Source: Acidobacteriales bacterium 59-55 | GTDB taxonomy: Bacteria > Acidobacteriota > Terriglobia > Terriglobales > Acidobacteriaceae | Direction of reading: 5' to 3' | NCBI GenBank assembly: GCA_001897435.1 | Contig: MKSV01000007.1 | Coordinates: forward strand, 1,054,001-1,118,000 | Length of the DNA: 64,000 bases | Part shown: one piece after another, positions 46,010-55,387 of the stretch | Position numbering within the stretch: position 1 is the stretch's first letter | How the letters are laid out: each line of letters begins with the position of its first letter | Notes under the pieces: model-generated | What the model saw: only the letters and a program-made list of their open reading frames with translations | The model's database searches: none | Told to the model about the DNA's origin: nothing | Position numbers and translations under genes: made by a program

Positions 46010-46243
46010 TCAGCGCCTGTCGTCTATGGGGTCTTCCGCATAGTGACCCATCTCGGCGGTCCAGCGCAGAAAGCGAAGCAACTGCTTCTTCTCTTTCCAG
46101 AAGAGATTCCAGAAGTCCCCCGCGCGGACCGTATCCGCTCTTTGCCCGGAGTACGTCTCCAGCCGCCAGCGCAGATAGGCGCTTCGCCAGGGTCGCAGCC
46201 TGTCGCCGCGAGTCGCGTTCCATAAAAACCTGAGTGCTCCCAT
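46010..46243 (-). CDS. Small conserved protein rich in Trp/Arg (77 residues)
   Basis: Starts MGALRFLWNATRGDRLRPWR and continues with LRWRLETYSG and FWNLFWKEKKQLLRFLRW; such Trp/Arg-rich short proteins recur in many bacteria, but I know no function. The ATG at 46243 has GGCGGAACCTC in front. Longer in-frame starts exist up to 46498, but they overlap the permease gene and give a low-complexity leader. Amphipathic helices could lie on the membrane surface. It sits between the permease and the dienelactone hydrolase on the same strand. Confidence 0.6.
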   Translation of the reverse strand: MGALRFLWNATRGDRLRPWRSAYLRWRLETYSGQRADTVRAGDFWNLFWKEKKQLLRFLRWTAEMGHYAEDPIDDRR

Positions 46244-46320
46244 GAGGTTCCGCCTTAGGACAGTATAAAGATTCGGACAACCCACGCGCAGCAGCGGAAG
46301 TTTCGACGATATGGAGCCGC

Positions 46321-47826
46321 TTAGAGAAGGGGTAGAGCCTCGGCCCGTGCGCTTCGCCGGAGAATAAAGTAAACCGGCACGCCCGCTGCGACGATGGCGA
46401 TGCCCGGCCATGTCGTCCCAGGACGGTAGATAAAGAGCGCCAGCAGGATCACGGAAGCACCTGCGATATAGATACCGGGCAACCACGGATATCCCCACGC
46501 ACGATAAGGTCGAGGCGCATCGGGCCGGGTGCGGCGCAGGCGGAAGAGACCGAGAATCGTCAGAATATAAAAGAACAGCGCTGCCGAGATAACGTAGTCG
46601 AGCAGGTTGCTATAGAGGTTGCCATACTCATGCGTCAGCGGATTAATCGTTCGCGGCAACACCAGCACCACCGACCACAGCCCCTGAATCCACAGCCCCC
46701 ACCCTGGGACTTTGGCCCGGTTCAACCTCTTCGCCGCCGGGAAAAACAAGCCATCTTTCGCAATGGCATAGCAGGCGCGCGCTCCTGCCAGCGTCAGCGC
46801 GTTGACGGTCCCGAAGGTCGAGATCATGATGGCTGCCGCCATCAGCGCAGGTCCGGTCCGAGGAAAGATGTTCTGCAAAACCGCTGTTGCCACGCGATCG
46901 CTGGGCGCACTTTGTATAGCACTGAGCGGAAGGCTGGCCAGATAAGCAACATTGCACAGCAGGTAGAGCACGATCACGGCTGAGGTCCCGATCAACAGGG
47001 ACAGCGGCAGATTCCGGTGCGGATTTTTAACCTCTCCTGCGACAAAGGTAATGTCGTGCCAGGAGTCCGCTGAAAACAGCGAGCCTGTCTGCGAGATGCA
47101 AAGAGCGATGATCAATCCGAATCCGCTGGCCGCATCCAACCCCTGCGCCAGCGGCGATACGTTATGCACTGCCCAGGGGTGAGTGAAATTTGCATGTAGA
47201 GCTGTGCTGTTCGCGCACACAGTCAGGCCCAGCACTATCAGCGCTCCCAGCCCGCCCAGCTTCGCCACCGTAAAGACATTCTGAATGATCTTCCCGTACT
47301 GGAGGCCAAGGCTGTTGCCCGCCGCCAGCAGGACGATCACGCCGATCGCGAGCAATTGCGCGGTCGAGAGCGAGATCGCATAGCGGCTGCCCATATGAAT
47401 CGGAGCGATGAGGTAATGCTGTTCGGATATCTGCGGAAAGAGCACTCCGGTAAATCGAGCGAATGCGATTGCGACGGCCGCGATGGTTCCAGTCTGAATC
47501 ACGGTCCAGAGCGTCCACCCATAGAGAAAACCCCAGATGGGCGAGAATGCCTCGCGCAGGTAGACGTACATGCCGCCCGCGTAAGGCATCATCGCGGCCA
47601 GTTCGCCGTAGGAGAGCGCGCCCGCAACAGTGAGCACGCCGGTAATACCCCAGGCTACTAACAGCCAGCCCGGGCTTCCGATCTGCCGCGACATCTCGGC
47701 GGACACGATGAAGATGCCCGAACCGACCATGATGCCGACCACAACCATCACGGAGTCGAACAGGCCCAAGCCGCGCTTGAACCCCTGCGTTGAGGGTCCG
47801 ATCTCTTCCGTTATCTCTGCCGGCAT
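46321..47826 (-). CDS. Amino-acid/polyamine permease (APC superfamily)
   Basis: 501 residues, about 12 membrane helices. GLFDSVMVVVGIMVGSGIFI with GSGIF in the first unwound helix, and ALSYGELAAMMPYAGGMYVY, are LAT/SteT-type APC signatures. Likely exchanges or imports neutral amino acids. GAGAGGGCT precedes the ATG. It lies downstream of the GH127/DUF5695 operon in the same direction, but a terminator-like hairpin (47883-47910) separates them, so it is probably its own unit. Confidence 0.85.
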   Translation of the reverse strand: MPAEITEEIGPSTQGFKRGLGLFDSVMVVVGIMVGSGIFIVSAEMSRQIGSPGWLLVAWGITGVLTVAGALSYGELAAMMPYAGGMYVYLREAFSPIWGFLYGWTLWTVIQTGTIAAVAIAFARFTGVLFPQISEQHYLIAPIHMGSRYAISLSTAQLLAIGVIVLLAAGNSLGLQYGKIIQNVFTVAKLGGLGALIVLGLTVCANSTALHANFTHPWAVHNVSPLAQGLDAASGFGLIIALCISQTGSLFSADSWHDITFVAGEVKNPHRNLPLSLLIGTSAVIVLYLLCNVAYLASLPLSAIQSAPSDRVATAVLQNIFPRTGPALMAAAIMISTFGTVNALTLAGARACYAIAKDGLFFPAAKRLNRAKVPGWGLWIQGLWSVVLVLPRTINPLTHEYGNLYSNLLDYVISAALFFYILTILGLFRLRRTRPDAPRPYRAWGYPWLPGIYIAGASVILLALFIYRPGTTWPGIAIVAAGVPVYFILRRSARAEALPLL

Positions 47827-47882
47827 AGCCCTCTCAAGCGTTCAATTCGTTTGGTCGATCCATCGGCCATGCGGCTCCGTTC

Positions 47883-47910
47883 GGGGTTCTGCCCTGTCGG
47901 CAGAGACCCC
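47883..47910 (-). terminator. Hairpin downstream of the GH127 gene
   Basis: GGGGT-TCTGCC (47883-47893) pairs with GGCAGA-G-ACCCC (47899-47910), one bulged base, 5-nt loop. It follows the GH127 stop by 11 nt on the minus strand. No T tract, so termination may be partial. Confidence 0.5.
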
Positions 47911-47921
47911 GCTGGGAAAGA

Positions 47922-49862
47922 TTACACTGTCTTCCGATTGACCTTCCAATAGACGGAGTAGCGCTCGTCCATCAATTGATAGAGCGGGATCAGGTGCATT
48001 CCTTCAGGCTGTCCTATAGTGCGGAACTTCAGCTTCTGACCGGGAACGACTTCGACAGAAGATGACGCATTCCCATCGGTAGAACTGACCTCCGGCATCG
48101 GAAGCTGCTTCATATCGCGTCCACGCGGCCCATTGGGCCCATAAATCCGCTCATGGGTCAGGCCTTCCCGGCCCATCTGCGCGGCAAGCACCAGCGGTCC
48201 ATACATCGCGGCCTGAATGGTATGGTCATCGGGAAGCGGCGACGAATGCAGACTCATAGGAAGTGAGACCTCGACCTTGTCGCCCTTCACCCATCGCCGC
48301 TTGATCTCGGCATAGGTACTTGGCTCCGTGGCGATCTTCTGCGTTTTCCCGTTCACTTTAATGACGACATCCTTGGTCGCCCAGTAAGGAATACGGATCT
48401 TCAGCGCCATCTCTGTGGGCTTCTGTGGATTGAGCGTCAGCGTCGTCCCCTCCTCCTGCGGGAAGTTCGTCTCCTGCACGACGCTCAACTTCTTCTGCGG
48501 CCATTGCAGCTCCGATCCGATGAACAGATTGACATACAGGCTGTCCGCATCGTGCGAATAGATGGCGTCGTTTGCCTTCGAGTACTCTTCGACGCCTGTA
48601 CCCGTGCAGCACCAGAAAGATTCAAACGGCGTGCCGAAGGTCTTCCAGTACCCCGGCTTCAGAGAGACGTAGTACATCAACATGCCGTCCTTGTCCTGAG
48701 TGCCGAGACGGACGTTAAAGAGCAGCCGCTCGTAATAATCCATAATGCGCGGATCGGCCGTCCAGCCATGCACATGCCGGCTCAGCTTCATCATGTTGTA
48801 GCTGCAGCAGCACTCCTCGGCCGCGGGGCCAAGCTGATTAGCCAGTTCGCCGGGCTTCTGCCAGCCTTCGCCATTGCTGGTGCCGCCGGTGGCGTAGGTA
48901 TGTTCGTCGATCACTTCATGTAGAAAATAATCGGAGATCGTGTGATAAGTCGCATCGTCAGATAGCTCATACCCACGAGCCGCGCCGATTACCTGAGGAA
49001 TATGCGTATTGGCATGCAGTCCGGCGAGGTGGTCCTGACGCTCGGCAAGAGGATCGAAGAAGCTTTTCTTACCGAAACGACGGGCCAGAACAACATACTT
49101 CTCCTTACCCGTCACGGCGTAGAGATTGAACAGTACCTCGGTCATACCGCCAAACTCAACCCGCAGGATCCGTTGAAACTCTTCTTCGTTGAACTGTTTT
49201 GCCCAGTTGTCCGCCCAGTCGGCCATTTGCTCGGAGGTCTTCAACCCTTGCTTGTTGCCGCAGTGAACATACATATCAAGATGACCGGCCATGATCTTGT
49301 GATAGGTGTAGAAGGGCGCCCAGACCTTCTGATGATTTTTGAGGCGGTCGTAGAATGTCTCCGGGTAAGCGCCAAGATAGCCATTCGGCTGCTGACACTT
49401 GGCTAGGTCTGCAACCAGAGCATTTGCCTTCGAGCGCAGTGCTTCGTCTCCGGTGCTCGAATACATCAACGCACACGCCGAAAGATAATGCCCCCCGGCA
49501 AAATGCCCGCGCAGTTCGCAGTCGGGAGCCTCCCATCCGCCGAACGGCTCGGCGCTCGATGGAATGCCTGCCGTGACCCGGAACATGTGCACAAGGCGAT
49601 CGTTCGGCAACAGGTTGAGATATCTGCGATTGATCTCCATCGCGTCCAGCAGAGGACCGCTGCGCAGACTAACCTGCGTCATCGGAAACGACTGCACCTT
49701 CCAGGCGACCTTTTCGTATCCGATAGAGTTATTGCTGCGCGGCACATCGAGGACCGCGTCCTGGGCGAAGGCCACGCCGTTCCGTGTGATTGCCAGGATA
49801 GCCGCGGCCTGAGCCGCCGATGCGAGAAAACGTCTGCGGGAGTAGTGATCAAAATCCATCAT
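47922..49862 (-). CDS. Tat-exported GH127-type beta-L-arabinofuranosidase (DUF1680)
   Basis: 646 residues. A twin-arginine signal (YSRRRFLASAAQAAAILA) begins the protein, so it is exported folded. The (alpha/alpha)6 body carries the zinc-thiolate site of GH127: EECCCSYNMMK (about 348-358) and FWCCTGTGVEE (Cys417-Cys418), where one Cys is the nucleophile and a Glu completes the metal site. Activity on beta-L-arabinofuranosides (extensin-like glycans, arabinogalactan) is expected. AGGAG precedes the ATG at 49862, which overlaps the stop of the DUF5695 gene (ATGA), showing translational coupling. Confidence 0.88.
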   Translation of the reverse strand: MMDFDHYSRRRFLASAAQAAAILAITRNGVAFAQDAVLDVPRSNNSIGYEKVAWKVQSFPMTQVSLRSGPLLDAMEINRRYLNLLPNDRLVHMFRVTAGIPSSAEPFGGWEAPDCELRGHFAGGHYLSACALMYSSTGDEALRSKANALVADLAKCQQPNGYLGAYPETFYDRLKNHQKVWAPFYTYHKIMAGHLDMYVHCGNKQGLKTSEQMADWADNWAKQFNEEEFQRILRVEFGGMTEVLFNLYAVTGKEKYVVLARRFGKKSFFDPLAERQDHLAGLHANTHIPQVIGAARGYELSDDATYHTISDYFLHEVIDEHTYATGGTSNGEGWQKPGELANQLGPAAEECCCSYNMMKLSRHVHGWTADPRIMDYYERLLFNVRLGTQDKDGMLMYYVSLKPGYWKTFGTPFESFWCCTGTGVEEYSKANDAIYSHDADSLYVNLFIGSELQWPQKKLSVVQETNFPQEEGTTLTLNPQKPTEMALKIRIPYWATKDVVIKVNGKTQKIATEPSTYAEIKRRWVKGDKVEVSLPMSLHSSPLPDDHTIQAAMYGPLVLAAQMGREGLTHERIYGPNGPRGRDMKQLPMPEVSSTDGNASSSVEVVPGQKLKFRTIGQPEGMHLIPLYQLMDERYSVYWKVNRKTV

Positions 49863-52669
49863 TGCTTCTCTCCTGTCGAACATGCTTGTGGGAAATTCTT
49901 CTTCAATACGATCTCAGTGGCGCTCCGCTTCAGCGGCACGATCCATGCTCCGCGTTCCGATTGCAGAGTCTCTGCGGGACAGACGTTGCCGATACCTGCA
50001 ATCTTCGCCGGCTGCTCGATGCGCAGACGCGCTGCCGGAGTGAACTCCGTCGCGGGAGCAAGCGTCAGTTGCAGCAAGCCGGTCTGTGGATCGAATTCGG
50101 CTCCCGTAAATTTCCCGGCATCGAGCGTGAGCCAGAGGCCAAGGGGCGCAATATATAGACGCGTGCGGAAAGAATCCAGCGTCTTCACCTCGACCCGTTT
50201 ACCTTTGACCTCTACATTGCCGCCAAAGGCCAGCCAGCCGAAGCGAGGATCGTGCGTCAGATAAGTAGCTGTATTCCAGGCATGGCCGAAGAACCCTGAG
50301 CCATAGTCGCCGGTAAATGGATCGAACGCCAACATATCGGGAAATGCATGGAAGGCAGCGGATGCGAATCCCTCCTGGTCGATGTTGCTGAGCTCTCCCA
50401 TCGTTCCGCCGTAGCCGACACGCAACAGGTAAAGATCGTCCGGATGCTGGCGGTACTCTGCGAGCAGAGGGATCGCGTTGATGCCAGAGCCGTAGTGATG
50501 CAACTGGCGTTCGAGCCTGCTGTACTTCCCGCCATAAAGAAAGTCCCAATATCGTCTCGCGCTGCCGTTGTAACCCCAACTGGGAATCGCCGGATCGTAT
50601 CCGAGAATCGCATTGAGAGTTACTTCCGCCTTTTCTCGATAGCCAAAATAGTTAGTCCAGGCATAGACCTCTTCCTGTCCCGTGGAATCCCACGGCATCT
50701 CGCTGCCGAATGGATACGCCTCCTTGTTCCAGTGGTCGGCGCGGGCGCGCATTACGGCTTCGAGCGTCCCTGCCTGCGTCGTCATGCCCTCACGCTTGAG
50801 GTCCTTCAGTATCGCGACGAAGACATCCCCTTCCATCTGCCCATACTGGGTGTAGTACTTCGCGTACTTCATCATCGCCAGAGTTGTTTCATAGGCATGA
50901 TCGAGATACCATTGCCACGGATGATTGGTCACCAACCCGGGATTGTTGCGCGACAGGCGATAGAGCACCCAATAGGCTGCGGCGACATGCGGATAGTTGA
51001 ACGAGCGGTCGAGCTTCTCGGAGTCCTTCTTGTTCCAACTCGTCCAACTCTTCCAGTTCAGATCGCTTCGATAGTAGCCGGGAGGCATCTGATCGGGCTG
51101 ATAGTAGAACAGACTCTTGCGGACGCCGTATTGATTGGGGCCATCTTTTTGCTGCAACTCGCCCCACAGAACGCCATCGACAAACTTCTCGTACTTGGCG
51201 ATCTCTTCCTGCTTGGGAGAACCCAACTCCTTCATAGCAGTGGCAAGCCAGGTGCCTGCGCCGCCTTCATCGCTCAGACCCGCAATCCAGACGCGACTAT
51301 CCTGCGTGATGATACGGTTCGCCTCCCGGTCGTAACCCATCGGAGACGGGCTGCGGTGAAAGGGGTCCTTCGGGTCAACGAACCATTCAGTGGTAGTCAG
51401 GAAGTGGCCAAGGTCGGTGACCGCCTCCGCCTCCGGCTTGATGACCATGTAGCTGATCGTCTGCAGCAAGCCATCCTTATAGGTAATCGAAAGACGCGCC
51501 CGCCCCCACGTCTTTCCCCGCAGAATATAGTCCTTCCAGCCTGCCGGAGTATCGGCAGCTTTCGTAATATCAATAGCTCCGGCAGGCTCAACCGTGATCG
51601 ACCTCACCTGCTCCGGGTAATCGAGAAAGAGGTGTCCGTCGATATCCTTGGGCAGGATGTATCCCGGCACCCCGACCGCCACCGGACGTCGGTTGGCCAC
51701 CAGTGTCTTCTCGATATGCCGGATCGAATCGGAGAGAAGAAATCTCACGCCATACGTGCGCGATTCGCCGGGCTTCAAGGTAAAGGTGGTCGCCAGGTTC
51801 CACGGCTTCGCCTTCTTCCACTCATTCTGCTGATAAGCCCCGCTATGCACCATCCAGTCGTAGAAGCCTTCAAAGGTCATGCCGCGAGGAGTGGGATCGT
51901 TGAAGATCTTAAGCGTGTGATTGGGTCCATGGCCATTGAGGATCGGGTTGTAGGCTTCAAACGGTGTATGCCCATCGGGCACAACCAGCAGAGCCGGTCC
52001 ATGACCGCTCAATCGAGTGACCTGCAGGTAGCCGGCGTCCTCTCCTATGTAAGGATCGTAAAAGCTGCACAGCTCATGGGCCTGCTCCAGCGTGCGCCCA
52101 TTCATATCATTGTTGAAGATCATCGGAATGCCGAGCGAGCCGATCTCCACCGGTTGGCTGCTCTTATTGGTCAGCTTAAAGCGCAGCGCCAGCCTGCCAT
52201 CTTCGATTACCCATGCGCGAACAACTCGCACCGGAATATCAGGCGCCAGCGTCGGCGCAAGATCAGCCTCCGCCAATACCTTTCCTTTTGCAGGCAGCGC
52301 CTTGACCGGCTGCCGCGCAAAGGCGGTGGAATAACTCGCCCATGTTCCGCTGTCACCAGACCGGAGCCTCAGATCCAGATCGCCGAGGTGGTAATAGCCG
52401 TTTTGCGAGCGCTGGACAAGCAAGTCTCCGGGAGTGAAATCAAAATTCTGCGTGCTCTTCGGCTTCAGGGAGGCGATTGTTTGCGATGACTTCACCAGGG
52501 TGAGCGTGAAGTCAGGAGTATCGAGCGTAAGAAATCCCTGCTCCAGCATCGGGCCGGGAGCAAGCGGCACCTTGCTGCGCGTCTGCGCAGCCCCTGAAAC
52601 AGACTGGCCACACACGAAGACCATAAGCATCGCAAACAGCAGGATCGAATTTAGAAAACGATTTCTCAC
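49859..52669 (-). CDS. Large exported DUF5695 protein, probable glycan-active enzyme
   Basis: 936 residues. Signal peptide (about 1-28), an N-terminal beta-sandwich region (about 40-330), then a large helical part with many Trp/Tyr and GWxxG-like pieces (e.g. YYRSDLNWKSWTSWNKKD, AIPSWGYNGSARRYWDF), and a C-terminal beta domain (from about 830). The plan is that of (alpha/alpha)6-barrel polysaccharide enzymes; the sequence looks like DUF5695. No catalytic pair can be named. GTG start at 52669 with AGGAG five nt upstream. Translationally coupled to GH127, so it probably acts on the same arabinose-containing glycan. Confidence 0.72.
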   Translation of the reverse strand: MRNRFLNSILLFAMLMVFVCGQSVSGAAQTRSKVPLAPGPMLEQGFLTLDTPDFTLTLVKSSQTIASLKPKSTQNFDFTPGDLLVQRSQNGYYHLGDLDLRLRSGDSGTWASYSTAFARQPVKALPAKGKVLAEADLAPTLAPDIPVRVVRAWVIEDGRLALRFKLTNKSSQPVEIGSLGIPMIFNNDMNGRTLEQAHELCSFYDPYIGEDAGYLQVTRLSGHGPALLVVPDGHTPFEAYNPILNGHGPNHTLKIFNDPTPRGMTFEGFYDWMVHSGAYQQNEWKKAKPWNLATTFTLKPGESRTYGVRFLLSDSIRHIEKTLVANRRPVAVGVPGYILPKDIDGHLFLDYPEQVRSITVEPAGAIDITKAADTPAGWKDYILRGKTWGRARLSITYKDGLLQTISYMVIKPEAEAVTDLGHFLTTTEWFVDPKDPFHRSPSPMGYDREANRIITQDSRVWIAGLSDEGGAGTWLATAMKELGSPKQEEIAKYEKFVDGVLWGELQQKDGPNQYGVRKSLFYYQPDQMPPGYYRSDLNWKSWTSWNKKDSEKLDRSFNYPHVAAAYWVLYRLSRNNPGLVTNHPWQWYLDHAYETTLAMMKYAKYYTQYGQMEGDVFVAILKDLKREGMTTQAGTLEAVMRARADHWNKEAYPFGSEMPWDSTGQEEVYAWTNYFGYREKAEVTLNAILGYDPAIPSWGYNGSARRYWDFLYGGKYSRLERQLHHYGSGINAIPLLAEYRQHPDDLYLLRVGYGGTMGELSNIDQEGFASAAFHAFPDMLAFDPFTGDYGSGFFGHAWNTATYLTHDPRFGWLAFGGNVEVKGKRVEVKTLDSFRTRLYIAPLGLWLTLDAGKFTGAEFDPQTGLLQLTLAPATEFTPAARLRIEQPAKIAGIGNVCPAETLQSERGAWIVPLKRSATEIVLKKNFPQACSTGEKQ

Positions 52670-52751
52670 GTTGCTCCTGTTTGTCGACCAGCGAGAACCT
52701 ATTCAACACCACATTCCCTGGACTCTATTCCTTATCAGGAAGAGTAGAGCA

Positions 52752-52779
52752 ATTGTATCCAAATTCGTATTTATAGCAA
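52752..52779 (-). promoter_or_regulatory. Candidate promoter of the DUF5695-GH127 operon
   Basis: On the minus strand TTGCTA (52779-52774) and TACAAT (52757-52752), 16-nt spacer, about 80 nt before the GTG start, within an AT-rich segment. Confidence 0.45.
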
Positions 52780-52825
52780 ATCATTTATCTCGATGCAGAT
52801 TCCGGCTCGTTTTCGCCCTAACTTA

Positions 52826-52843
52826 CTCTGGCAGATGCCAGAG
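52826..52843. promoter_or_regulatory. CTCTGGCA-GA-TGCCAGAG palindrome upstream of the DUF5695 operon
   Basis: Perfect 8+8 inverted repeat, 6 nt after the hldD stop and about 47 nt upstream of the -35 box of the glycan operon. No T run follows, so an operator for the glycan operon is as likely as a terminator for hldD. Confidence 0.4.
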
Positions 52844-52848
52844 CCAAA

Positions 52849-53829
52849 TCAAACGACCGGCTCCTCTGCGAACGTCTGCCTGACGCCTTCTTTAAGCACA
52901 GTAAATGGAGCAGCGTAGCCCGCAGCGCGAAGACCGGAGATGTCAGCCTGGGTGTAATGCTGATAGCGGCTTTTGAGATCGCCTGGGAACGGAATGTACT
53001 CGATCCGACCCGGGCCGTGAACCTGCATCAAAGCCTCAGCCACCGCCTTGAAGGTGCGGGCCTCTCCGGTTCCGGCGTTGACGATCGCGTGCACGGGCTT
53101 GCGCGGGCTGTCGGGAAGCAGACCACCGAAGAACATATTGATGTGGGCGAGGTCTTTGACGAAGACGAAGTCGCGGCGCTGTTCCCCGTTGTCATAGCCT
53201 CCCGAGCCTTCAAACATGCGGATTGTGCCGGTGTCTTTGAGCTGACGGGTAAAGTGGTGAATCACGCTGGCCATGCGGCCCTTGTGCTGCTCGCGCGGGC
53301 CGTAGACGTTGAAGTAGCGCAGGCCGACGACGGTACTCTTGATCTCCGGCAACAGGCGCCGAAGGTAGTTGTCGAAGACCAGCTTGGAGTAGCCGTAGAC
53401 ATTGAGCGGACGCTCGTTGGCCGGGACCTCCTTGAACTCCGTGCTCGCCCCGTAGACGGCGGCGGTCGAGGCGTAGACGAAAGGAATTTTGTGTTCCAGC
53501 GCGAAGTGCAGTAACTCCTTGGAGTAAGTGAAGTTGTTGTCCATCATGTAACGGCCGTCGTCTTCAAGCGTGTTGGAGCAGGCGCCCTGGTGCAGGATGG
53601 CGCGAACCCTGGCTCCCTCGAAATCTCCACTCTTCAGCGCCGCGCGGAACTCGCGCTTATCCATATAATCGGCGTACTCTGCTCCTGCAAGGTTAAGGAA
53701 CTTGGGGCCACTCAAATTGGGAGAAGGGGCAAGATTGTCGACGACAAGGATATTGCGCTCGCCCGCGCGATTGAGCTGCTGCACGAGGTTACTGCCGATG
53801 AAACCTGCTCCGCCGGTGACGATAATCAC
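52849..53829 (-). CDS. hldD: ADP-L-glycero-D-manno-heptose 6-epimerase
   Basis: 326-residue extended short-chain dehydrogenase. N-terminal NADP site VTGGAGFIGSNLVQQL, the diagnostic LHQGACSNT loop and the catalytic YGYSK (Tyr-Lys) are present. It converts ADP-D-glycero- to ADP-L-glycero-beta-D-manno-heptose, the precursor of LPS inner core. Starts with GTG at 53829; GGAGGACTAAAC gives a strong ribosome-binding site located in the end of hldE, whose stop is 2 nt away. Third gene of a minus-strand GT9-hldE-hldD operon. Confidence 0.95.
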   Translation of the reverse strand: MIIVTGGAGFIGSNLVQQLNRAGERNILVVDNLAPSPNLSGPKFLNLAGAEYADYMDKREFRAALKSGDFEGARVRAILHQGACSNTLEDDGRYMMDNNFTYSKELLHFALEHKIPFVYASTAAVYGASTEFKEVPANERPLNVYGYSKLVFDNYLRRLLPEIKSTVVGLRYFNVYGPREQHKGRMASVIHHFTRQLKDTGTIRMFEGSGGYDNGEQRRDFVFVKDLAHINMFFGGLLPDSPRKPVHAIVNAGTGEARTFKAVAEALMQVHGPGRIEYIPFPGDLKSRYQHYTQADISGLRAAGYAAPFTVLKEGVRQTFAEEPVV

Positions 53830-53831
53830 GT

Positions 53832-55334
53832 TTAGTCCTCCTCGCTGGTTGCTGAATTGCCGGTCGCCGAATTTTCAGTGAGTTTGTTCACAATATTGGT
53901 CGTCGAGAAGCCTTCGACGGTAGAAACGATCTCGACGCGACCGCCTGCGGCGATAACCTCTTCATGACCGACCACGGTCTCGATCGTGTAATCGCCGCCT
54001 TTGACCAGAACGTTCGGCCTGAGTTCACGGATGATCTCAAGCGGCGTGTCCTCTTCAAAGAGCACCACGGCGTCCACAGCGGCGAGCGCAGCCATCACAC
54101 GGGCACGCTCCCGTTCTCCGACGATGGGGCGAGTGGGCCCTTTGAGACGGCAGACGGAAGAGTCGGCGTTGAGGCCGAGAACGAGTTTGGAGCCGAAGCG
54201 GCGGCAGTCTTCGAGCAGCGTGATGTGGCCGACGTGGAGAAGATCGAAGCAGCCGTTGGTAAAGACGATGGTCTCGCCGGCTGCGCGCCACTCCGCTACA
54301 CGCATCTTGACGTGTTCGAGATCGAGGATCTTCTGGCCCGCCGTAACACCGGAGCTGGGAGTCAACGCGGCGACAAGCTCGTGTTTTGCAATCGGGACCG
54401 TGCCTGCTTTGCCGACGACGATTCCGGCCGCAAGATTGGCGAGTTCGACGGCGGTCTCATTTTGCAGTCCACCGGCAAGGCAGGCTGCCAGAGTAGCGAT
54501 CACTGTATCGCCCGCTCCAGAGACGTCGAAGACCTCGCGGGCTCGGGCTGGAGAGTGATATTTACTGTAGCGGTGAAGAAGGGTAATTCCCTTCTCGCTC
54601 ATCGTCACGGTCAGGAACTGGAAGTCATGCTTGGAGACCAGAGCCTGAGCTGCGCTCAAAATCTCGTCGGTCTGGTGCGCAGGAACTCCAGTGGCCAGCG
54701 AAAGCTCGCCCAGGTTGGGACAAACAGTGGTCGCGCCTGAATATTTGCTGAAATCGGGAGTCTTGGGGTCGGCGAGGATAGGAACCTTCGCGATGCGGGC
54801 AGCGTTGATAACAGCGGCACAGAGTTGCGTGGAGAGAGCGCCCTTGGCGTAGTCCGACAGAATAACGGCATGGACCTTGCTGGCCAGCTCGGTAGCCCGG
54901 TCGATAAGCCTTCTTGATTCAATCTCGGGCAGGGTGTCACGACTCTCGATGTCGAGCCGGAGGAGCTGCTGATTGCGGCCCACGATACGGGTCTTCGAGA
55001 TGGTTGGCAGGCTGCTGGAGACCACGCCAACCGTATCGACATTCGCGCGATCCAAAATCGCCTGTAGCTCCTTTTGTTCCATGTCATTACCCCAGAATCC
55101 ACTGAGGATCGCCTGGCAGCCGAGGCCGGCGAGGTTCATGGCCACATTGGCGGCGCCGCCGGCCCGCTCGTAGCGCTGGGCATGGCGAATCACCGGAACC
55201 GGAGCCTCAGGCGAGATGCGGTCGACGTCGCCATGAATATAGCGGTCGAGCATGATGTCGCCTATCACCAATACCTTGAGCTGGCTGAATCCGCCTTCAA
55301 GCAGATTCAGAATAGAGTGCAGTTCGGGCAGCAT
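53832..55334 (-). CDS. hldE: Bifunctional heptose-7-phosphate kinase / heptose-1-phosphate adenylyltransferase
   Basis: 500 residues. N-terminal ribokinase-like domain (about 1-325) with VLVIGDIMLDRYIHGDVDRI, GGAANVAMNLAGLG and the catalytic VSGAGDTVIATLAA; C-terminal nucleotidyltransferase (about 350-480) with FTNGCFDLLHVGHITLLE (HxGH) and the ISSxxxK-like end region. It supplies two steps of ADP-heptose synthesis. A Ser/Thr/Asn-rich tail of about 15 residues is extra. GGAG is present upstream but rather far from the ATG. hldD follows after 2 nt and the GT9 gene precedes by 53 nt. Confidence 0.96.
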   Translation of the reverse strand: MLPELHSILNLLEGGFSQLKVLVIGDIMLDRYIHGDVDRISPEAPVPVIRHAQRYERAGGAANVAMNLAGLGCQAILSGFWGNDMEQKELQAILDRANVDTVGVVSSSLPTISKTRIVGRNQQLLRLDIESRDTLPEIESRRLIDRATELASKVHAVILSDYAKGALSTQLCAAVINAARIAKVPILADPKTPDFSKYSGATTVCPNLGELSLATGVPAHQTDEILSAAQALVSKHDFQFLTVTMSEKGITLLHRYSKYHSPARAREVFDVSGAGDTVIATLAACLAGGLQNETAVELANLAAGIVVGKAGTVPIAKHELVAALTPSSGVTAGQKILDLEHVKMRVAEWRAAGETIVFTNGCFDLLHVGHITLLEDCRRFGSKLVLGLNADSSVCRLKGPTRPIVGERERARVMAALAAVDAVVLFEEDTPLEIIRELRPNVLVKGGDYTIETVVGHEEVIAAGGRVEIVSTVEGFSTTNIVNKLTENSATGNSATSEED

Positions 55335-55387
55335 ACCTGGGAGGGCTCCTTTTATCCATCATCGCATTTTCTTGTGAAAGGAGAACA

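Noticed and set aside
45990..46280. A 96-codon frame overlapping the 77-residue gene
   Set aside because: The other frame gives a Trp/Arg-rich protein of a recurrent type with a usable ribosome-binding site; this frame gives no such pattern.
50348..52489. A 713-codon open frame on the plus strand across the DUF5695 gene
   Set aside because: It is the antisense frame of a high-GC gene with a convincing signal peptide and ribosome-binding site; its product is Arg/Leu/Ile-rich without any domain.
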